Source: Luteolibacter pohnpeiensis (lineage in GTDB: Bacteria > Verrucomicrobiota > Verrucomicrobiia > Verrucomicrobiales > Akkermansiaceae). From it: a DNA stretch of 64,000 bases. The notes under the pieces are model-generated. The model was not told the origin of the DNA. It did not search any database and saw only the letters and a program-made list of their open reading frames with translations. Positions 16,660 to 26,720 of this stretch are shown piece by piece. Position 1 is the first letter of the stretch; the number at the start of each line of letters is the position of its first letter. The translations under genes were made by a program, and so were the position numbers. The stretch lies in contig NZ_JAENIJ010000008.1 in assembly GCF_016595435.1 (NCBI RefSeq), positions 62,001 to 126,000 on the forward strand. The letters run 5' to 3'.

Positions 16660-17889
16660 TTAGGAATCCTCGGATTCTTGTTTCGGAAGCTCCGCTGCAG
16701 TTTGCGGATAGATGATCTCCACCGGCGCTCCATTCGGGGCGTAAGGCAAGCGGGATGTGGCCAGCCAGCTTCCTACTTCCAGGCCATCGCGGATCACGAG
16801 AATTTGGTCCGTGGACCAAATGGCTTTGATTTCCTTGCGCTGGATTTTCGGCATTTGTGGATCGTCCCGGTTGATCAAAAATACCCGGTTGACTCCTCGC
16901 AGAGCGGTTCGCGGCAAGACGAAGACATCTTTCAGGACTTTTCCCTGAATGCTGGCGCGCACGGGTTGGCCGATGCGCAATTGCGGGCCGCCGTTGATGA
17001 GGCCGAATGGATCATCAATTCTCGCAATGGCAAACAGTTCGCGGGAAGTCGGATCGAGTGTGCCTTCGCTGCGGACGATTTTTGCTTTCCACTCGTGTTT
17101 GCCGAGTGTGCCAGGAGCGGTCAGGGCATCCGTCAGGGTGACATCAAGCGTTGGATCGTCATCCCGGGTCGGCAGATTGATGAATTGGAGCTGGGAAGGG
17201 GTCAAAGGCAGGCGGACCTCAGCGGTATCCGTGGCAAATATTTCACCAAGCTGGGTGGTTCCATTGATCGATTGACCGAGGCCAACCAGGCGGGATTGGA
17301 CCCGGCCGGCGAATGGCGCACGGATTTTGGCCCGTTCCAAATTTCGGGTCGCACGCTCAAGCTCAGCCTGCGCAGCTGTCACATTGGCATTTGCTTCCTT
17401 CAGCTGTGGAATTCGCAGAACCAGCGGGGATGGCGCTTCTTCGTAGCCGATGTCTTCCCAGTTGAGCCTGGCTTGTTTCGCGCTGGCTTCTTCCTGAGCG
17501 AGCGCGGCTTCAGAGCGGGCTAGTGTCGATTTTGCCGAGGTGAGATCGGCCTGCAAATCCGCGGGATCGAGTTCGGCCAGAATGTCGCCTTTTTCAAAGA
17601 AAGCTCCGTCTTCGAAGGTTGGATTGATTTTGGTGATCACCCCGGAAACCATCGCCGTGAGCGGGGTCGTGTGGTGTGCCTGGACGGTGCCCTGGCTTTC
17701 CAGGCTGACCGGGAAATCGGAGCGACTCAGTTCCAGATGCTCCGTTTTCAGTCGCAATGGCGGACGTGGTTGTGGGGTCGGGGCTTTGACCGGGATACCC
17801 AGCCACGACCAAGCCGCGTAACCACCGGCAAGGATGGCCACGGGAATGGCAATGCGAATCAGAAGATGAGACTTGGGAGCAGAGGGCAT
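16660..17889 (-). CDS. Efflux RND-type periplasmic adaptor (membrane fusion protein)
   Basis: 409 residues. One N-terminal membrane anchor, then the lipoyl/barrel-sandwich halves (VSGVITKINPTFEDGAFFEKG and AKIRAPFAGRVQSRLVGLG) separated by a coiled-coil hairpin of about 100 residues rich in Ala, Glu and Arg, then beta-barrel and membrane-proximal domains (RIGQPVRASI, VFVLPRTALRG). The family links an inner-membrane pump to an outer-membrane channel. The channel gene lies just upstream (17991-19457), but no RND, ABC or MFS pump gene is adjacent. Confidence 0.93.
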   Translation of the reverse strand: MPSAPKSHLLIRIAIPVAILAGGYAAWSWLGIPVKAPTPQPRPPLRLKTEHLELSRSDFPVSLESQGTVQAHHTTPLTAMVSGVITKINPTFEDGAFFEKGDILAELDPADLQADLTSAKSTLARSEAALAQEEASAKQARLNWEDIGYEEAPSPLVLRIPQLKEANANVTAAQAELERATRNLERAKIRAPFAGRVQSRLVGLGQSINGTTQLGEIFATDTAEVRLPLTPSQLQFINLPTRDDDPTLDVTLTDALTAPGTLGKHEWKAKIVRSEGTLDPTSRELFAIARIDDPFGLINGGPQLRIGQPVRASIQGKVLKDVFVLPRTALRGVNRVFLINRDDPQMPKIQRKEIKAIWSTDQILVIRDGLEVGSWLATSRLPYAPNGAPVEIIYPQTAAELPKQESEDS

Positions 17890-17990
17890 GAGCAGCGCGT
17901 CGGGATGATTACGAGCGGAGTTCCCAGCGACTTTCGTTGAAAAAATGCAGAAAGGCGAACTGGAATATCCCGCAGATTTGTCCTGAAAGG

Positions 17991-19457
17991 TCAGGGTTGG
18001 GTTTCAAAGTCGCCTCCTAGGGCGAGGTGGAGATCGATGCGGTTTTGCAAACGCTGATTTCGCAGGCGGATCATACTGGCGCGGGCATTGTTGGCACGTC
18101 TTTGCGCTTCGAGCACCGAAAGGATGTCTGGATTGATGCCTTCCGAATAGTCGCGCTCAGCTTGTTTTTCGGCGAGAGTTGCCTGTTCCAGCTCGGAGTT
18201 GAGGAACTTTTCTTGTGCTCCCAATGACACATCGGCCGATAGCGTGGCTTCCACTTCCTGAAAGGCCTCGAGGGCAGTTTGAGTGTAATCCTGGATGGCG
18301 GCTTCATTTTGAGCCAATGCCGAGCGGGCCTCGGCAGAAACGGCTCCGCCCTCGGTGATGACCTGGTCTACGCTCGCGGCGATGGTCGAAATCAGCAGAT
18401 CCGGATTGAGAAGCTGGGCGAATCGGTCGGTGGGGGTTCCCGCGCTTCCCGTGAGTGAAAAACTCGGCAACAACGCTTTACGAGCCACGTCCGCACGTTT
18501 GGCGCTGGCCATGACCCGCGCGCGAGCGGCTGCCAAGTCGGGCCTTCTTTCCAATAACTGGGAGGGTAATCCAGCTGGAACATTCGGTGGTAAAACCGGC
18601 AAATCGTTATCGGTGCGAATGCTGCCCGATGGATAGCGCCCGAGTAGCAATTCCAAGGATCTGGCGGCACTTTCGCGCGACTGCTTTTGACTTTCCAAGG
18701 TGCGCTTGGCGGATGAGACGTTGGTCCGGCCGAATTGAATGTCCAGCGCGCCCTCACCGGTGCCGATGTAGTTGCGCTCGATGATCCGGAGGTTGCTCTC
18801 GTAGGACTTGAGTGTGAGCTCGGCCAATGAGACTTCTTGCTCAGAGGAAATCAGATTGCACCAAGCCTTCGCAGTATTTGCGGCAAGAGACAGTCTTGCT
18901 CCGCGGAAATCTTCTTCGGCTGCCCGGAGATCGGCTTCCGATGCCTTGGTCGCATCGCGCAACCTGCCCCAAAGATCGGGCTCCCAGCGGGCGGACAGGG
19001 TTAGGCCGTAGCTCTCGCTAGTGGTTCTGGGCGAGCTGCCATTTTCAGAACTGGTCAGGGAAGCATTGCCGCCGAGGCCTACCGATGGACGTTGCCGGGC
19101 GCGTGTGGTGATCAAGGATTCCCGTGCTGCTCTCAACCGGGCGGACGACGCTTTGAGGTTTCGGTTATGCTCCAGGGCCTCATCGACCGTTTGGGTCAGC
19201 TCCCTGGATTGGAAGGTTTTCAGCCAGCCGGTGGAAATGGCCTTGTCCTTCCCAGAACTGGCTGCAGCCCAGCTTCCGGGAGTCTGAATGGGAAATTGTT
19301 CAACGGGTTTCGCAAAGCGGAATTGTTCGCAGCCGCCGAGCAACAGGGGAATGATGATTAAGGTGGGAAAGCGCACGGATCGGGGCCGATACGTGAGGGG
19401 CGGGACAAATAATTCAAGAAAGAACGGCCGGAAAGGCTTCGATTTGGCGGGCGGCAC
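17991..19457 (-). CDS. NodT-family outer-membrane efflux lipoprotein
   Basis: 488 residues from ATG 19457. A GTG at 19376 would give 461 residues and a tidier lipoprotein signal (MRFPTLIIIPLLLGGC), so the start is uncertain. Two TolC-type repeats are visible: an alpha-hairpin half from WLKTFQSRELTQTVDEALEH to RWEPDLWGRLRDATKAS, and a second half containing LLERRPDLAAARARV and FQEVEATLSADV. Members form trimeric outer-membrane channels for tripartite pumps. It lies 6 bases from the gene upstream and 101 bases from the adaptor. Confidence 0.93.
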   Translation of the reverse strand: MPPAKSKPFRPFFLELFVPPLTYRPRSVRFPTLIIIPLLLGGCEQFRFAKPVEQFPIQTPGSWAAASSGKDKAISTGWLKTFQSRELTQTVDEALEHNRNLKASSARLRAARESLITTRARQRPSVGLGGNASLTSSENGSSPRTTSESYGLTLSARWEPDLWGRLRDATKASEADLRAAEEDFRGARLSLAANTAKAWCNLISSEQEVSLAELTLKSYESNLRIIERNYIGTGEGALDIQFGRTNVSSAKRTLESQKQSRESAARSLELLLGRYPSGSIRTDNDLPVLPPNVPAGLPSQLLERRPDLAAARARVMASAKRADVARKALLPSFSLTGSAGTPTDRFAQLLNPDLLISTIAASVDQVITEGGAVSAEARSALAQNEAAIQDYTQTALEAFQEVEATLSADVSLGAQEKFLNSELEQATLAEKQAERDYSEGINPDILSVLEAQRRANNARASMIRLRNQRLQNRIDLHLALGGDFETQP

Positions 19458-19463
19458 AGTCCG

Positions 19464-19910
19464 TTACCGATTCAGCAGCATTGAGTCCCAAACCAGGTAC
19501 CGACGCGCGGTTTCGTCCGGTTCGGCGACGAATTTGCGCAGCAGCGCATCGGCCTCGGCTTGCTGGTCAGCTGGAACCTTGCCATTTCGGAATAACAAGT
19601 TGAGCTCGGCGGAAGCCGGCAAATTGGAGGTGCAGCCTCTCGATTTCATCCCGAGAACGGTGCGAAACGAGCCGGTATTTTTCCATTTTCCTGCGATGGA
19701 AATGCCTTGTCGCTTGGCGGATTCCGTAGCCCAGGTCGGGCTGATCCGATCCGCGCCGAAGATGAAGAATGCGTAGCGGACCTGTGTCCGAGTGGCTCCG
19801 GTGACCGTGTTGATCGAGTAAGTTTCGTCGCGGGCCGATGCCAGGATCAAAACCGCGAGAAACACGGTGAAACCGATCGTGATCCAATCCGCTTTGTTCG
19901 ACCGAGACAT
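19464..19910 (-). CDS. Hypothetical membrane-anchored protein
   Basis: 148 residues with one N-terminal membrane helix (about 9-26), then a soluble region of unknown fold containing VRYAFFIFGADRISPTWATES and a C-terminal helical part ending RRYLVWDSMLLNR. No family recognised. It sits between leuB (21 bases upstream) and the efflux channel gene (6 bases downstream), probably in the same transcript. Confidence 0.6.
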   Translation of the reverse strand: MSRSNKADWITIGFTVFLAVLILASARDETYSINTVTGATRTQVRYAFFIFGADRISPTWATESAKRQGISIAGKWKNTGSFRTVLGMKSRGCTSNLPASAELNLLFRNGKVPADQQAEADALLRKFVAEPDETARRYLVWDSMLLNR

Positions 19911-19931
19911 CGCGGAATTGGATCAGGTTTT

Positions 19932-21035
19932 TCAGAAGCGTTCAAGGATCGCATCGGTCATGCCGACTGTGCCCACCTTGGTTTCTCCATCGCGTCCGGT
20001 GGCGATGTCACCCGTGCGGAAGCCGTCGGCGATTGCAGCCGCGACTGCTGCTTCGACTGCATCGGCCGCTTCCGTTTCACCGAGCGAGAAGCGCAGCAGC
20101 ATCGCCAACGAAAGGATCTGCGCGATCGGGTTGGCGATTCCTTGGCCGGCAATATCCGGGGCCGAGCCGCCGGATGGTTCGTAGAGGCCGAAGTAGAGGC
20201 CGTCCTCGCGCTGGTTGCCGAGCGAGGCGGATGGCAACATGCCCAGCGAGCCGGAAATCATGGCCATTTCATCGGAAAGAATGTCGCCGAACAGGTTTTC
20301 GGTGACCAGCACGTCGAATGAGCCAGGACGTTTGATCAGCTGCATCGCTGCATTATCCACATACATATGAGAAAGCTCGACTTCCGGGAATTCTTTCGCA
20401 ATTTCCAGAACCGTTTCGCGCCACAGGACGGAGGATGCCAGGACGTTCGCTTTATCAACGGAAAGCAGCTGTTTTTTGCGCCCCATCGCGGCGGTGAAGG
20501 CGACGCGAACGATACGTTCGATCTCGCTCTTGTGGTAAATCATCGTATCCAGAGCGACGGGTTCGCCGTTTTCCTCATGGCGGCCTTTTGGCGAGCCGAA
20601 ATAGATGCCGCCTGTCAGTTCGCGCACGCAAAGCACGTCGAATCCATCGGCGATGAGTTCCTGCTTCACTGGCGATGCATGGGTGAGTGCAGGCAAGCAA
20701 ACTCCAGGGCGAAGGTTGGCAAATAGACCGAAATGCTTGCGGATGGGAAGCAGTGCACCGCGTTCTGGTTGCAGATCAGGCGGCAGATTTTCCCATTTGG
20801 GGCCGCCCACGGAGCCGAACAAGATGGCCTGGGCTTTTTCGCAAGCAGCTACCGTTTCCGGCGGAAGCGGATGGCCGGTGGCATCAATGGCGGCGCCGCC
20901 GACCGGGTGCGCGGTGCGGGTCACGGTAAAGCCGAATTTCGCTTCAGCGGCTTCGAGCACGCGCACGGCCTGGTCCATGACTTCGGGGCCGATGCCGTCT
21001 CCGGCGAGAATGGTGATGGTGTGGTTGCGTGGCAT
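19932..21035 (-). CDS. leuB: 3-isopropylmalate dehydrogenase
   Basis: 367 residues from ATG 21035 ([19 protein letters not shown]); the longer frame upstream is not protein-like. It oxidises and decarboxylates (2R,3S)-3-isopropylmalate with NAD+, the third step of leucine synthesis. Signatures: [59 protein letters not shown], and the NAD-binding [18 protein letters not shown]. No other leu genes are adjacent. Confidence 0.97.
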   Translation of the reverse strand: MPRNHTITILAGDGIGPEVMDQAVRVLEAAEAKFGFTVTRTAHPVGGAAIDATGHPLPPETVAACEKAQAILFGSVGGPKWENLPPDLQPERGALLPIRKHFGLFANLRPGVCLPALTHASPVKQELIADGFDVLCVRELTGGIYFGSPKGRHEENGEPVALDTMIYHKSEIERIVRVAFTAAMGRKKQLLSVDKANVLASSVLWRETVLEIAKEFPEVELSHMYVDNAAMQLIKRPGSFDVLVTENLFGDILSDEMAMISGSLGMLPSASLGNQREDGLYFGLYEPSGGSAPDIAGQGIANPIAQILSLAMLLRFSLGETEAADAVEAAVAAAIADGFRTGDIATGRDGETKVGTVGMTDAILERF

Positions 21036-21096
21036 GGGGCGGAGAAAATGACCGCCAGCTGCCGAACTGGCAAGATGAAGAATCGGCTTCCAAAAA

Positions 21097-22110
21097 TCAG
21101 GGCTGAGGCGGACAGTTGAACAAATAGTCAGCCACCACAAACCGGTGATCGGAATGACGCGTGGTCACCGCCCGACAGCGCACCGGCGTGAAATGCGAAG
21201 TTGAGAAGAGATGGTCGATGCGGAGGATCGGCACGCGCCGCTGGAACGTGTTGCCCCAGCCTTTGCCTACCGCCGTGAAGGCATCGGTAAGCTCCGCGGG
21301 AATGTAGCGCATGACTTGATCGTTGGCGGGTGCGTTGAAATCACCTCCCAAAATCACAGGCGTCTCCGGGAACGAACTGGTTTCGTAAAGCTGCGAGAGA
21401 ATCCCGTTCAGCTCGTTCCTCCGCAGCACGCGATTTTCCCGGTGCTCCCGCCACGCTCTCGGCTGCCACAGGCGAATGTCCGTTGCGGCGGTAAGTAGGT
21501 GCAAATTGACGATTTTAATTTCACGTCCATCCGGCATCACCACGGTTACTTCCTGACTGGCTTTCGAGTGAATCAGCGGCTCCTGCTTGAATTTCCAGCG
21601 AGTGATCACTCCGTTGTCGAAAAAGGTCCGAATCTGGGCGTCTTTGCCGTAAAGTTCGGTGGCGACGTGACGCACGCTTTTCGGCAAAGTCTGCTGAAAT
21701 AAAACGATGTCTGGATGCCAGACGGCGATATCTGGCGTGGGATCGCCAAAGTTGAATTGCGCGCAATTGATCGTGAGAACCCGTAATACTGGCTCGCCTT
21801 TAAAGGGTTGTGGGATTCCGGGTTGCGGAGCTTCGCGATGGAGGTTGGTGAGGACCTTCGCCTCATCCGCGCCTACCAAAAGGGTGACAACCCAGATAAA
21901 ACTGACGATCAGTGAGAGGGAGGCTCGCAGGGAATAGTAGGCGAGGGAGGAAAGAACCAGCCCGATGCCTCCCCAAACCCAGATCGGGATCACCGTTACC
22001 GCCGCAAACCGATCCGGTTGGCGTGAGTAAAGAACGACGGTAGCTGCATGCAGCAGCAGGGACGATCCCACCAGAAACCATCCCAGACTGCGGCGGAACG
22101 AAATGTGCAT
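21097..22110 (-). CDS. Membrane-anchored endonuclease/exonuclease/phosphatase-family protein
   Basis: 337 residues. Three hydrophobic N-terminal helices (to about residue 80) precede an EEP-fold domain with [35 protein letters not shown] and the closing [10 protein letters not shown]. These supply the metal-binding Asp/Asn/His set of the family. The arrangement of a membrane anchor with an outward-facing EEP domain is seen in proteins of unclear substrate, possibly lipid or phosphodiester. The Glu of the usual LQE motif is replaced by Gln (FQQ). Confidence 0.88.
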   Translation of the reverse strand: MHISFRRSLGWFLVGSSLLLHAATVVLYSRQPDRFAAVTVIPIWVWGGIGLVLSSLAYYSLRASLSLIVSFIWVVTLLVGADEAKVLTNLHREAPQPGIPQPFKGEPVLRVLTINCAQFNFGDPTPDIAVWHPDIVLFQQTLPKSVRHVATELYGKDAQIRTFFDNGVITRWKFKQEPLIHSKASQEVTVVMPDGREIKIVNLHLLTAATDIRLWQPRAWREHRENRVLRRNELNGILSQLYETSSFPETPVILGGDFNAPANDQVMRYIPAELTDAFTAVGKGWGNTFQRRVPILRIDHLFSTSHFTPVRCRAVTTRHSDHRFVVADYLFNCPPQP

Positions 22111-22134
22111 GATGGTGATGCCGCAAGATGCAGA

Positions 22135-22440
22135 TCACATGCCGGGAATGCCGAGACCGCCGGTGAGTTTTTTCATTTCGGCAGCTGCCTTTTCTTTGCC
22201 TTTGGCAATGGCTTCACGCACGCCTTTCAGCACGAGATCTTCGAGAAATTCGACATCGGATGAGTCCACGACGGATGGGTCGATTTTGATGGCAAGCACG
22301 TCCCCGGCGCAGGTGGCGATGACGTTGACTTTGCCGCCGCCGGATGAGGCTTCGACGGTTTGGATGGCGAGTTCTTCTTGTTTGGCGGCAAGCCCGGCCT
22401 GCATGTCCTGGGCTTGTTTCATCAATTTGGCGATGTTCAT
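22135..22440 (-). CDS. ybaB: YbaB/EbfC-family nucleoid-associated protein
   Basis: 101 residues: MNIAKLMKQAQDMQAGLAAK, then the beta core VEASSGGGKVNVIATCAGD, and DLVLKGVREAIAKGKEKAAAEM. Homodimeric DNA-binding protein of the bacterial nucleoid. The gene is normally paired directly with dnaX; here a small membrane-protein gene lies between them. Confidence 0.96.
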   Translation of the reverse strand: MNIAKLMKQAQDMQAGLAAKQEELAIQTVEASSGGGKVNVIATCAGDVLAIKIDPSVVDSSDVEFLEDLVLKGVREAIAKGKEKAAAEMKKLTGGLGIPGM

Positions 22441-22496
22441 GGTATCAGATGAGTTCGGTTGAAATAGGGTAAGGGAGCCGGTGGATTACCGGCAGG

Positions 22497-22940
22497 TCAC
22501 CGTGTGGGTGTTGGCTTTGCCAATCTTGCCCGACTGCGTGCCAGAAGAAAGCACAAGATGGCGGTCGTCGTCGAGCATCCAAGGAAGCCGTTGAGTAGAT
22601 CCATCATCGTCTCCTGAAGCGACTTCTGAATGTTGCTGGAAAAGGTCAGATCCATTAAAAATTCGACGATGTCCCAACAAAGTGCAGCGGTGCAACCGGC
22701 CAGAAATGCGATCGCAATTCTGCCGACTGGCGTTATTTGTCCGATCCAGCGACCAAACAATGGCAGGCTTTTCCATGCAAAAAAACAAAAGGCCAGGCCG
22801 CCGGAATAGTGGTTCCACCAGTCGATTTGGGTCCGATACCCACGAATATTGAGAAATTCGTGCAAAATCAGCACCAGTGCCGGAGCCCAGGCACCAGTCC
22901 TTTTAAGAAATTCGAGGATGATTGCCGCCAGCCGCGTCAT
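22497..22940 (-). CDS. Small integral membrane protein, DUF2238-like
   Basis: 147 residues with three or four membrane helices. IDWWNHYSGGLAFCFFAWKSL and WDIVEFLMDLTF followed by QETMMDLLNGFLG resemble the conserved positions of the DUF2238 protein at 61262-61888 (YDRIGHFFQGF, YELIEW, QSDMFMALIG), suggesting distant homology. The start overlaps the end of dnaX by 4 bases, so it is translationally coupled to it. Function unknown. Confidence 0.75.
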   Translation of the reverse strand: MTRLAAIILEFLKRTGAWAPALVLILHEFLNIRGYRTQIDWWNHYSGGLAFCFFAWKSLPLFGRWIGQITPVGRIAIAFLAGCTAALCWDIVEFLMDLTFSSNIQKSLQETMMDLLNGFLGCSTTTAILCFLLARSRARLAKPTPTR

Positions 22941-24514
22941 CTTAGGATTTTGCCTTCAAATTTCTCAAGGGCGGACTGGATCAGCGGATCTTGGTGAAAT
23001 GCGTCGTCAATGGGCGCAGCTGCTGGCGCGGGTTCAGGTTCGGCGGCTTTTTTCGGTTCTTCCCAAGGTGCTGGCTCGGGTGCCGCTGGTGGCTCGCTTT
23101 CCTCAGGTGCGGCTGCGATCAGGGAATCCAGTGCACCGATGGCTCCGCCAATGGGTTTGCTTCGTTTGGGCTCAGATTCGACGACAATGGTAGCCGGTGG
23201 AGCCGGTGCTGCAGACTCAGGTTCGGGTTCGGGTTCGGGCGTGGCTGGGGGCGCGTCGGTAGGAGTTTCACTCGTTGTGGCTTCTACCGGAGCGGGTTCT
23301 TCCGGTGCAGCTGTGCTCGCTGGAGCACTTGGTGGTGTCTGCTCCGTTTGGACTGGGCGAGGTTCTGGGACAGGGATGAAATCCGCGCCTCGGGTGAGCA
23401 CTTTGATCACGTCGGTGATCCGGACTTCGCCGAGAGTTTGGATCGATTTGATGACTCCGAGCTCGAAGTGCAACCGCTTGTTGGTCGCCCATTTCATCCG
23501 GCCTTCGGTTTCGGCAAAAACGTCAATTGCCGCCAAAATCCGGTCTGGCGGGTATTCGTCGGCAGCCTCAAGCAAGGCATTCCACAAATCCGCAGGAATG
23601 CCTTCGCCATCGGCAGTGGGATCGAGTTTCGCAACCAGCAAGGCACGCAGGCAGCCGATGAGTTCGCCCAGCAATTGGCTGAGCTCGCGGCCGGTTTCCG
23701 CTTCTTTCTGGATCAGGGAAAGCGCAGCTGGAGTTTCTCTCGATAGCAGACAGCCAGTGAGTTGGGCGACTTTTTCGCGGGAGGTGAAACCGAAAATATC
23801 CAGCACGTTTGCTTCGGTGATGGTTTCGCCACAGAACGCCACCAACTGGTCCAGCATCGATTGCGCATCGCGCATGCCGCCGTCCGCGCCCTTCGCGATC
23901 GCCCACGCAGCCGTGGCTTCCAGGGTGATGCCTTCTTCGGCGGCGATGTGCTGCAAGTGCGCGGCAATCGTTTCCGTTGGGATCGGCCGCAGATCGAAGC
24001 GCTGGCAACGGGAAATGATGGTCGGAAGGATTTTGTTCGCCTCGGTGGTGGCGAAGATGAACTTCACGTGTGGTGGCGGCTCTTCCAGAGTCTTCAACAG
24101 GGCGTTGAAGGCTGCGTTGGAAAGCATGTGAACCTCGTCAATGTAGTAAATTTTGAATTGGCCGCGGGCTGGGGAGAAGCGGACGGATTCGCGCAGATCG
24201 CGCACCTGCTCCACGCCGTTGTTTGAGGCACCGTCGATTTCCAGCACATCGAGCGACCGGCCTTCGGCGATTTCCTGGCAAATATCCTCGTCCGGATCAA
24301 AATCGATTTTTGGACCACCCGTGCAATTCAGAGCTTTCGCCAGAATCCGTGCGGTTGAGGTCTTTCCGGTGCCGCGCGGACCGACGAAAAGATAGGCGTG
24401 TGCCAAGCGATTCTGGGCAATGGCGTTGCTTAGCGTACGGACGACATGATCCTGACCGAGGACATCGGCGAATGTTTTGGGACGATATTTGCGGGCGAAG
24501 ACCTGATAGCTCAC
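22937..24514 (-). CDS. dnaX: DNA polymerase III subunit gamma/tau
   Basis: 525 residues from a GTG start. Clamp-loader AAA+ ATPase: Walker A GPRGTGKT (residues 45-52), [11 protein letters not shown], the LLKTLEEPP sensor region and arginine-finger-like ISRCQRF. The usual four-cysteine zinc module is altered: Cys64 and Cys79 are kept at the E. coli spacing, but the two middle cysteines are Asp73 and Glu76. The C-terminal third is a Pro/Ala/Glu-rich linker followed by a short conserved-looking tail. It heads a long leftward operon. Confidence 0.97.
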   Translation of the reverse strand: MSYQVFARKYRPKTFADVLGQDHVVRTLSNAIAQNRLAHAYLFVGPRGTGKTSTARILAKALNCTGGPKIDFDPDEDICQEIAEGRSLDVLEIDGASNNGVEQVRDLRESVRFSPARGQFKIYYIDEVHMLSNAAFNALLKTLEEPPPHVKFIFATTEANKILPTIISRCQRFDLRPIPTETIAAHLQHIAAEEGITLEATAAWAIAKGADGGMRDAQSMLDQLVAFCGETITEANVLDIFGFTSREKVAQLTGCLLSRETPAALSLIQKEAETGRELSQLLGELIGCLRALLVAKLDPTADGEGIPADLWNALLEAADEYPPDRILAAIDVFAETEGRMKWATNKRLHFELGVIKSIQTLGEVRITDVIKVLTRGADFIPVPEPRPVQTEQTPPSAPASTAAPEEPAPVEATTSETPTDAPPATPEPEPEPESAAPAPPATIVVESEPKRSKPIGGAIGALDSLIAAAPEESEPPAAPEPAPWEEPKKAAEPEPAPAAAPIDDAFHQDPLIQSALEKFEGKILR

Positions 24515-24642
24515 GCGTCGAGTGTAGGGATGGGGAACGGTTTGTCATGGCTGACTTTCCAGAGAGCGGAAATTTTGCCGGATTTTCGATTCTGTCTCGA
24601 AGTTCTATTGATGGTGACGAGAAGGCTGCTACGCTATGCTTC

Positions 24643-26178
24643 ATGGAAGATCAGCAACGCGGCAACCGACGGAAAACCAAGAGATTTTCGTGGATCGCTG
24701 CGGGCTTTTTGCTGCTGGGAGTGGCATTTTTGGTGACGCTTTTGTCGCCCATTCCGGGCAAAGTTAAACGAGGGTTGAAGGAGATTTTTGCCCCCAAACC
24801 GGTGGTGATGTCCGCCGCCAATGAAGACCTCCTGCGTCAAGCGGAAGAGCGAATCCATGCGGAAATGGAAGAGGAGTATGAGCGCAAAATTGCGGAAATC
24901 CGCAAGCAATTGGAGTCAGACGCAACGCCACCTCCTGCCGTCACCAGCTCGCAACTTGGCACCGTGACCGATGTCCGCCAACTGCGCTCAGGTATTCCAT
25001 TCAAAACGGAACTGAATCTCCTCAAGGGCGAAACCGCTTCGAAAGAACGGGTGTCTGACGATAGTTACGTGGCTTCTTATCAGCTCACGGTGAAAGTCCC
25101 CGCGCCAGCGAAGACAGTTGCGGAATTGGAGCAGAGTAACCCGAATCTTTCCAAGATGCTTCCCGGATTGACCGGATTGGTTGAAAAAGGAGAGGTATCC
25201 AGTTGGTTCTACAAGCTTTACGATAAAAAAACAGCACGTATCCGAACCGATGCGAATCGACTCTCGGAATTGCTTTCCAAACACAATCTCTACGACTGTG
25301 AAACGATCCTGCAACTTCGCTCCGAATCAGGGCGCCGGGTGTTTTTCCTCCAGGCCGAGATGGATGTCGTTTCGGATGGGTCGGATGGTGATCGTTTGCC
25401 GAAGATGCCGGATTCCATCGTAAATTCGACCTACTACCAGCCCTACACCAGTTTCGGTTGGCCGAAGCAGACGAGGACTCCGAATCCGATGATTGTGGGG
25501 TTCGAGCAAAGAATTGCCGGTGCTGAAAAAGAGATCGCGGACAAAACAACCACGGCAGAGCGTAAAAAATGGCTCCAGAGCCGCATCGCGATGCTGAAGC
25601 GTGGCATCGTGGACATGAAGGGACGTAGCTTCCTGATTGCCGAGTATGACCCGTTCATCGTGATTCCGCAGGACATCATGTCCACGAAGGGTGATCCATT
25701 TGCGCCATCTGCTGGAGATTTCGCGGTGGTTGTATTCGGCGACAAATTATATCCAGCGATCGTGGGTGATGCAGGACCGACCTATAAGGTGGGCGAGGCT
25801 TCACTCCGTTTGGCCAAAGAGATCAATGCCAGAGCATCTTCCTACAGTCGGCCTGTATCAGATTTAAAAGTGAGCTATGTGGTCTTTCCAGGCAGCCGCG
25901 ATAAGGATCGGGTCCCTCCCGATTATGATCATTGGCGGCAACGATGCTATGAGTTGCTGCAGGAAATCGGCGGTATTGGCACCGGGTTTGAGCTGCATCA
26001 ATGGCAAAACCTGCTCCTTCCGCCCGCGCCGCCTGACGTGCCTCCAGCTGCCCCTGAGCCACCACCGGTCGTTGTTCCAACACCTCCGGCGGTCGGAACT
26101 CCTCCGGTTGAAGCTTCACCTTCCGGAACGCCGCCTGCGAGTGAATCAACTCCGCAGCCGGATGCTGGAAACGAGTAA
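24643..26178 (+). CDS. Membrane-anchored protein with a glycoside hydrolase family 75 (chitosanase-like) domain
   Basis: 511 residues from ATG 24643; the frame continues upstream but there it is a shadow of dnaX, and an ATG at 24547 is a second option. One N-terminal membrane helix (about 14-34), an alpha-helical charged segment ([20 protein letters not shown]), then a large domain whose centre, [20 protein letters not shown] followed by [19 protein letters not shown] and [11 protein letters not shown], matches the GH75 fold. Chitosan or a related amino-sugar polymer would be the family substrate; activity is not proven here. The C-terminal 50 residues are Pro/Thr/Ser-rich. Confidence 0.8.
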   Translation: MEDQQRGNRRKTKRFSWIAAGFLLLGVAFLVTLLSPIPGKVKRGLKEIFAPKPVVMSAANEDLLRQAEERIHAEMEEEYERKIAEIRKQLESDATPPPAVTSSQLGTVTDVRQLRSGIPFKTELNLLKGETASKERVSDDSYVASYQLTVKVPAPAKTVAELEQSNPNLSKMLPGLTGLVEKGEVSSWFYKLYDKKTARIRTDANRLSELLSKHNLYDCETILQLRSESGRRVFFLQAEMDVVSDGSDGDRLPKMPDSIVNSTYYQPYTSFGWPKQTRTPNPMIVGFEQRIAGAEKEIADKTTTAERKKWLQSRIAMLKRGIVDMKGRSFLIAEYDPFIVIPQDIMSTKGDPFAPSAGDFAVVVFGDKLYPAIVGDAGPTYKVGEASLRLAKEINARASSYSRPVSDLKVSYVVFPGSRDKDRVPPDYDHWRQRCYELLQEIGGIGTGFELHQWQNLLLPPAPPDVPPAAPEPPPVVVPTPPAVGTPPVEASPSGTPPASESTPQPDAGNE

Positions 26179-26230
26179 TTCAACCGAATGAACGGCAGTG
26201 TGGATCAAAACTCGGCTTCGAGTGGAGATC

Positions 26231-26632
26231 TCAACTATCCAGCTTGGCATCGTCTTCTTCCAACATCCGCCGCAGCCGCTCGGCTTGTAGGTAGCGCAAC
26301 ACGCGAAACATCAAAATGACGCAAATCAAGGCAACCGAGCTTTCGAAGAGGGGAGCAGGTCCGTCATGTCTGGTTCCGCTAAAATAGCCGGGAAGTTTCG
26401 CGACATTCGCCAGCCCGCGGGCAGCACCGAGCAATGAGACCACTCCAGCTCCGATGACTCCGTGCCAGTGGGTTTGCGACCGAATCGCGAACAGACCACA
26501 GATCAGCAATCCGCCGCCGAGTTGGAGTGCACCGGTCAAAAATCCCGTTGCAGGTGCGCGCTCCAGAAAGCGCATGGCAAAAAATCCGAGAGCAATGATG
26601 GTTGCGCTACTGAGAAAAATAGGGAGCCGCAT
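26231..26632 (-). CDS. Hypothetical membrane protein
   Basis: 133 residues with about four hydrophobic helices (SSATIIALGFFAMRFL, GALQLGGGLLICGLFAI, HGVIGAGVVSLLGAARG, ESSVALICVILMFRVL) and a charged C-terminus RRMLEEDDAKLDS. The family is not recognised. It is convergent with the GH75 gene, 52 bases away. Confidence 0.65.
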   Translation of the reverse strand: MRLPIFLSSATIIALGFFAMRFLERAPATGFLTGALQLGGGLLICGLFAIRSQTHWHGVIGAGVVSLLGAARGLANVAKLPGYFSGTRHDGPAPLFESSVALICVILMFRVLRYLQAERLRRMLEEDDAKLDS

Positions 26633-26720
26633 GCCGCAAACGGAATGGATCGGAAGACTCCTGGCAAGCGGAGGATGATCCTAAATCACTTTTCCCAAGT
26701 CCCTGCGGACATCACCGCAG

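Noticed and set aside
22477-22493. Hairpin GCCGGT/ACCGGC just after the membrane gene between dnaX and ybaB
   Set aside because: Six-base stem without a T-run; it may slow ribosomes or polymerase but cannot be called a terminator.
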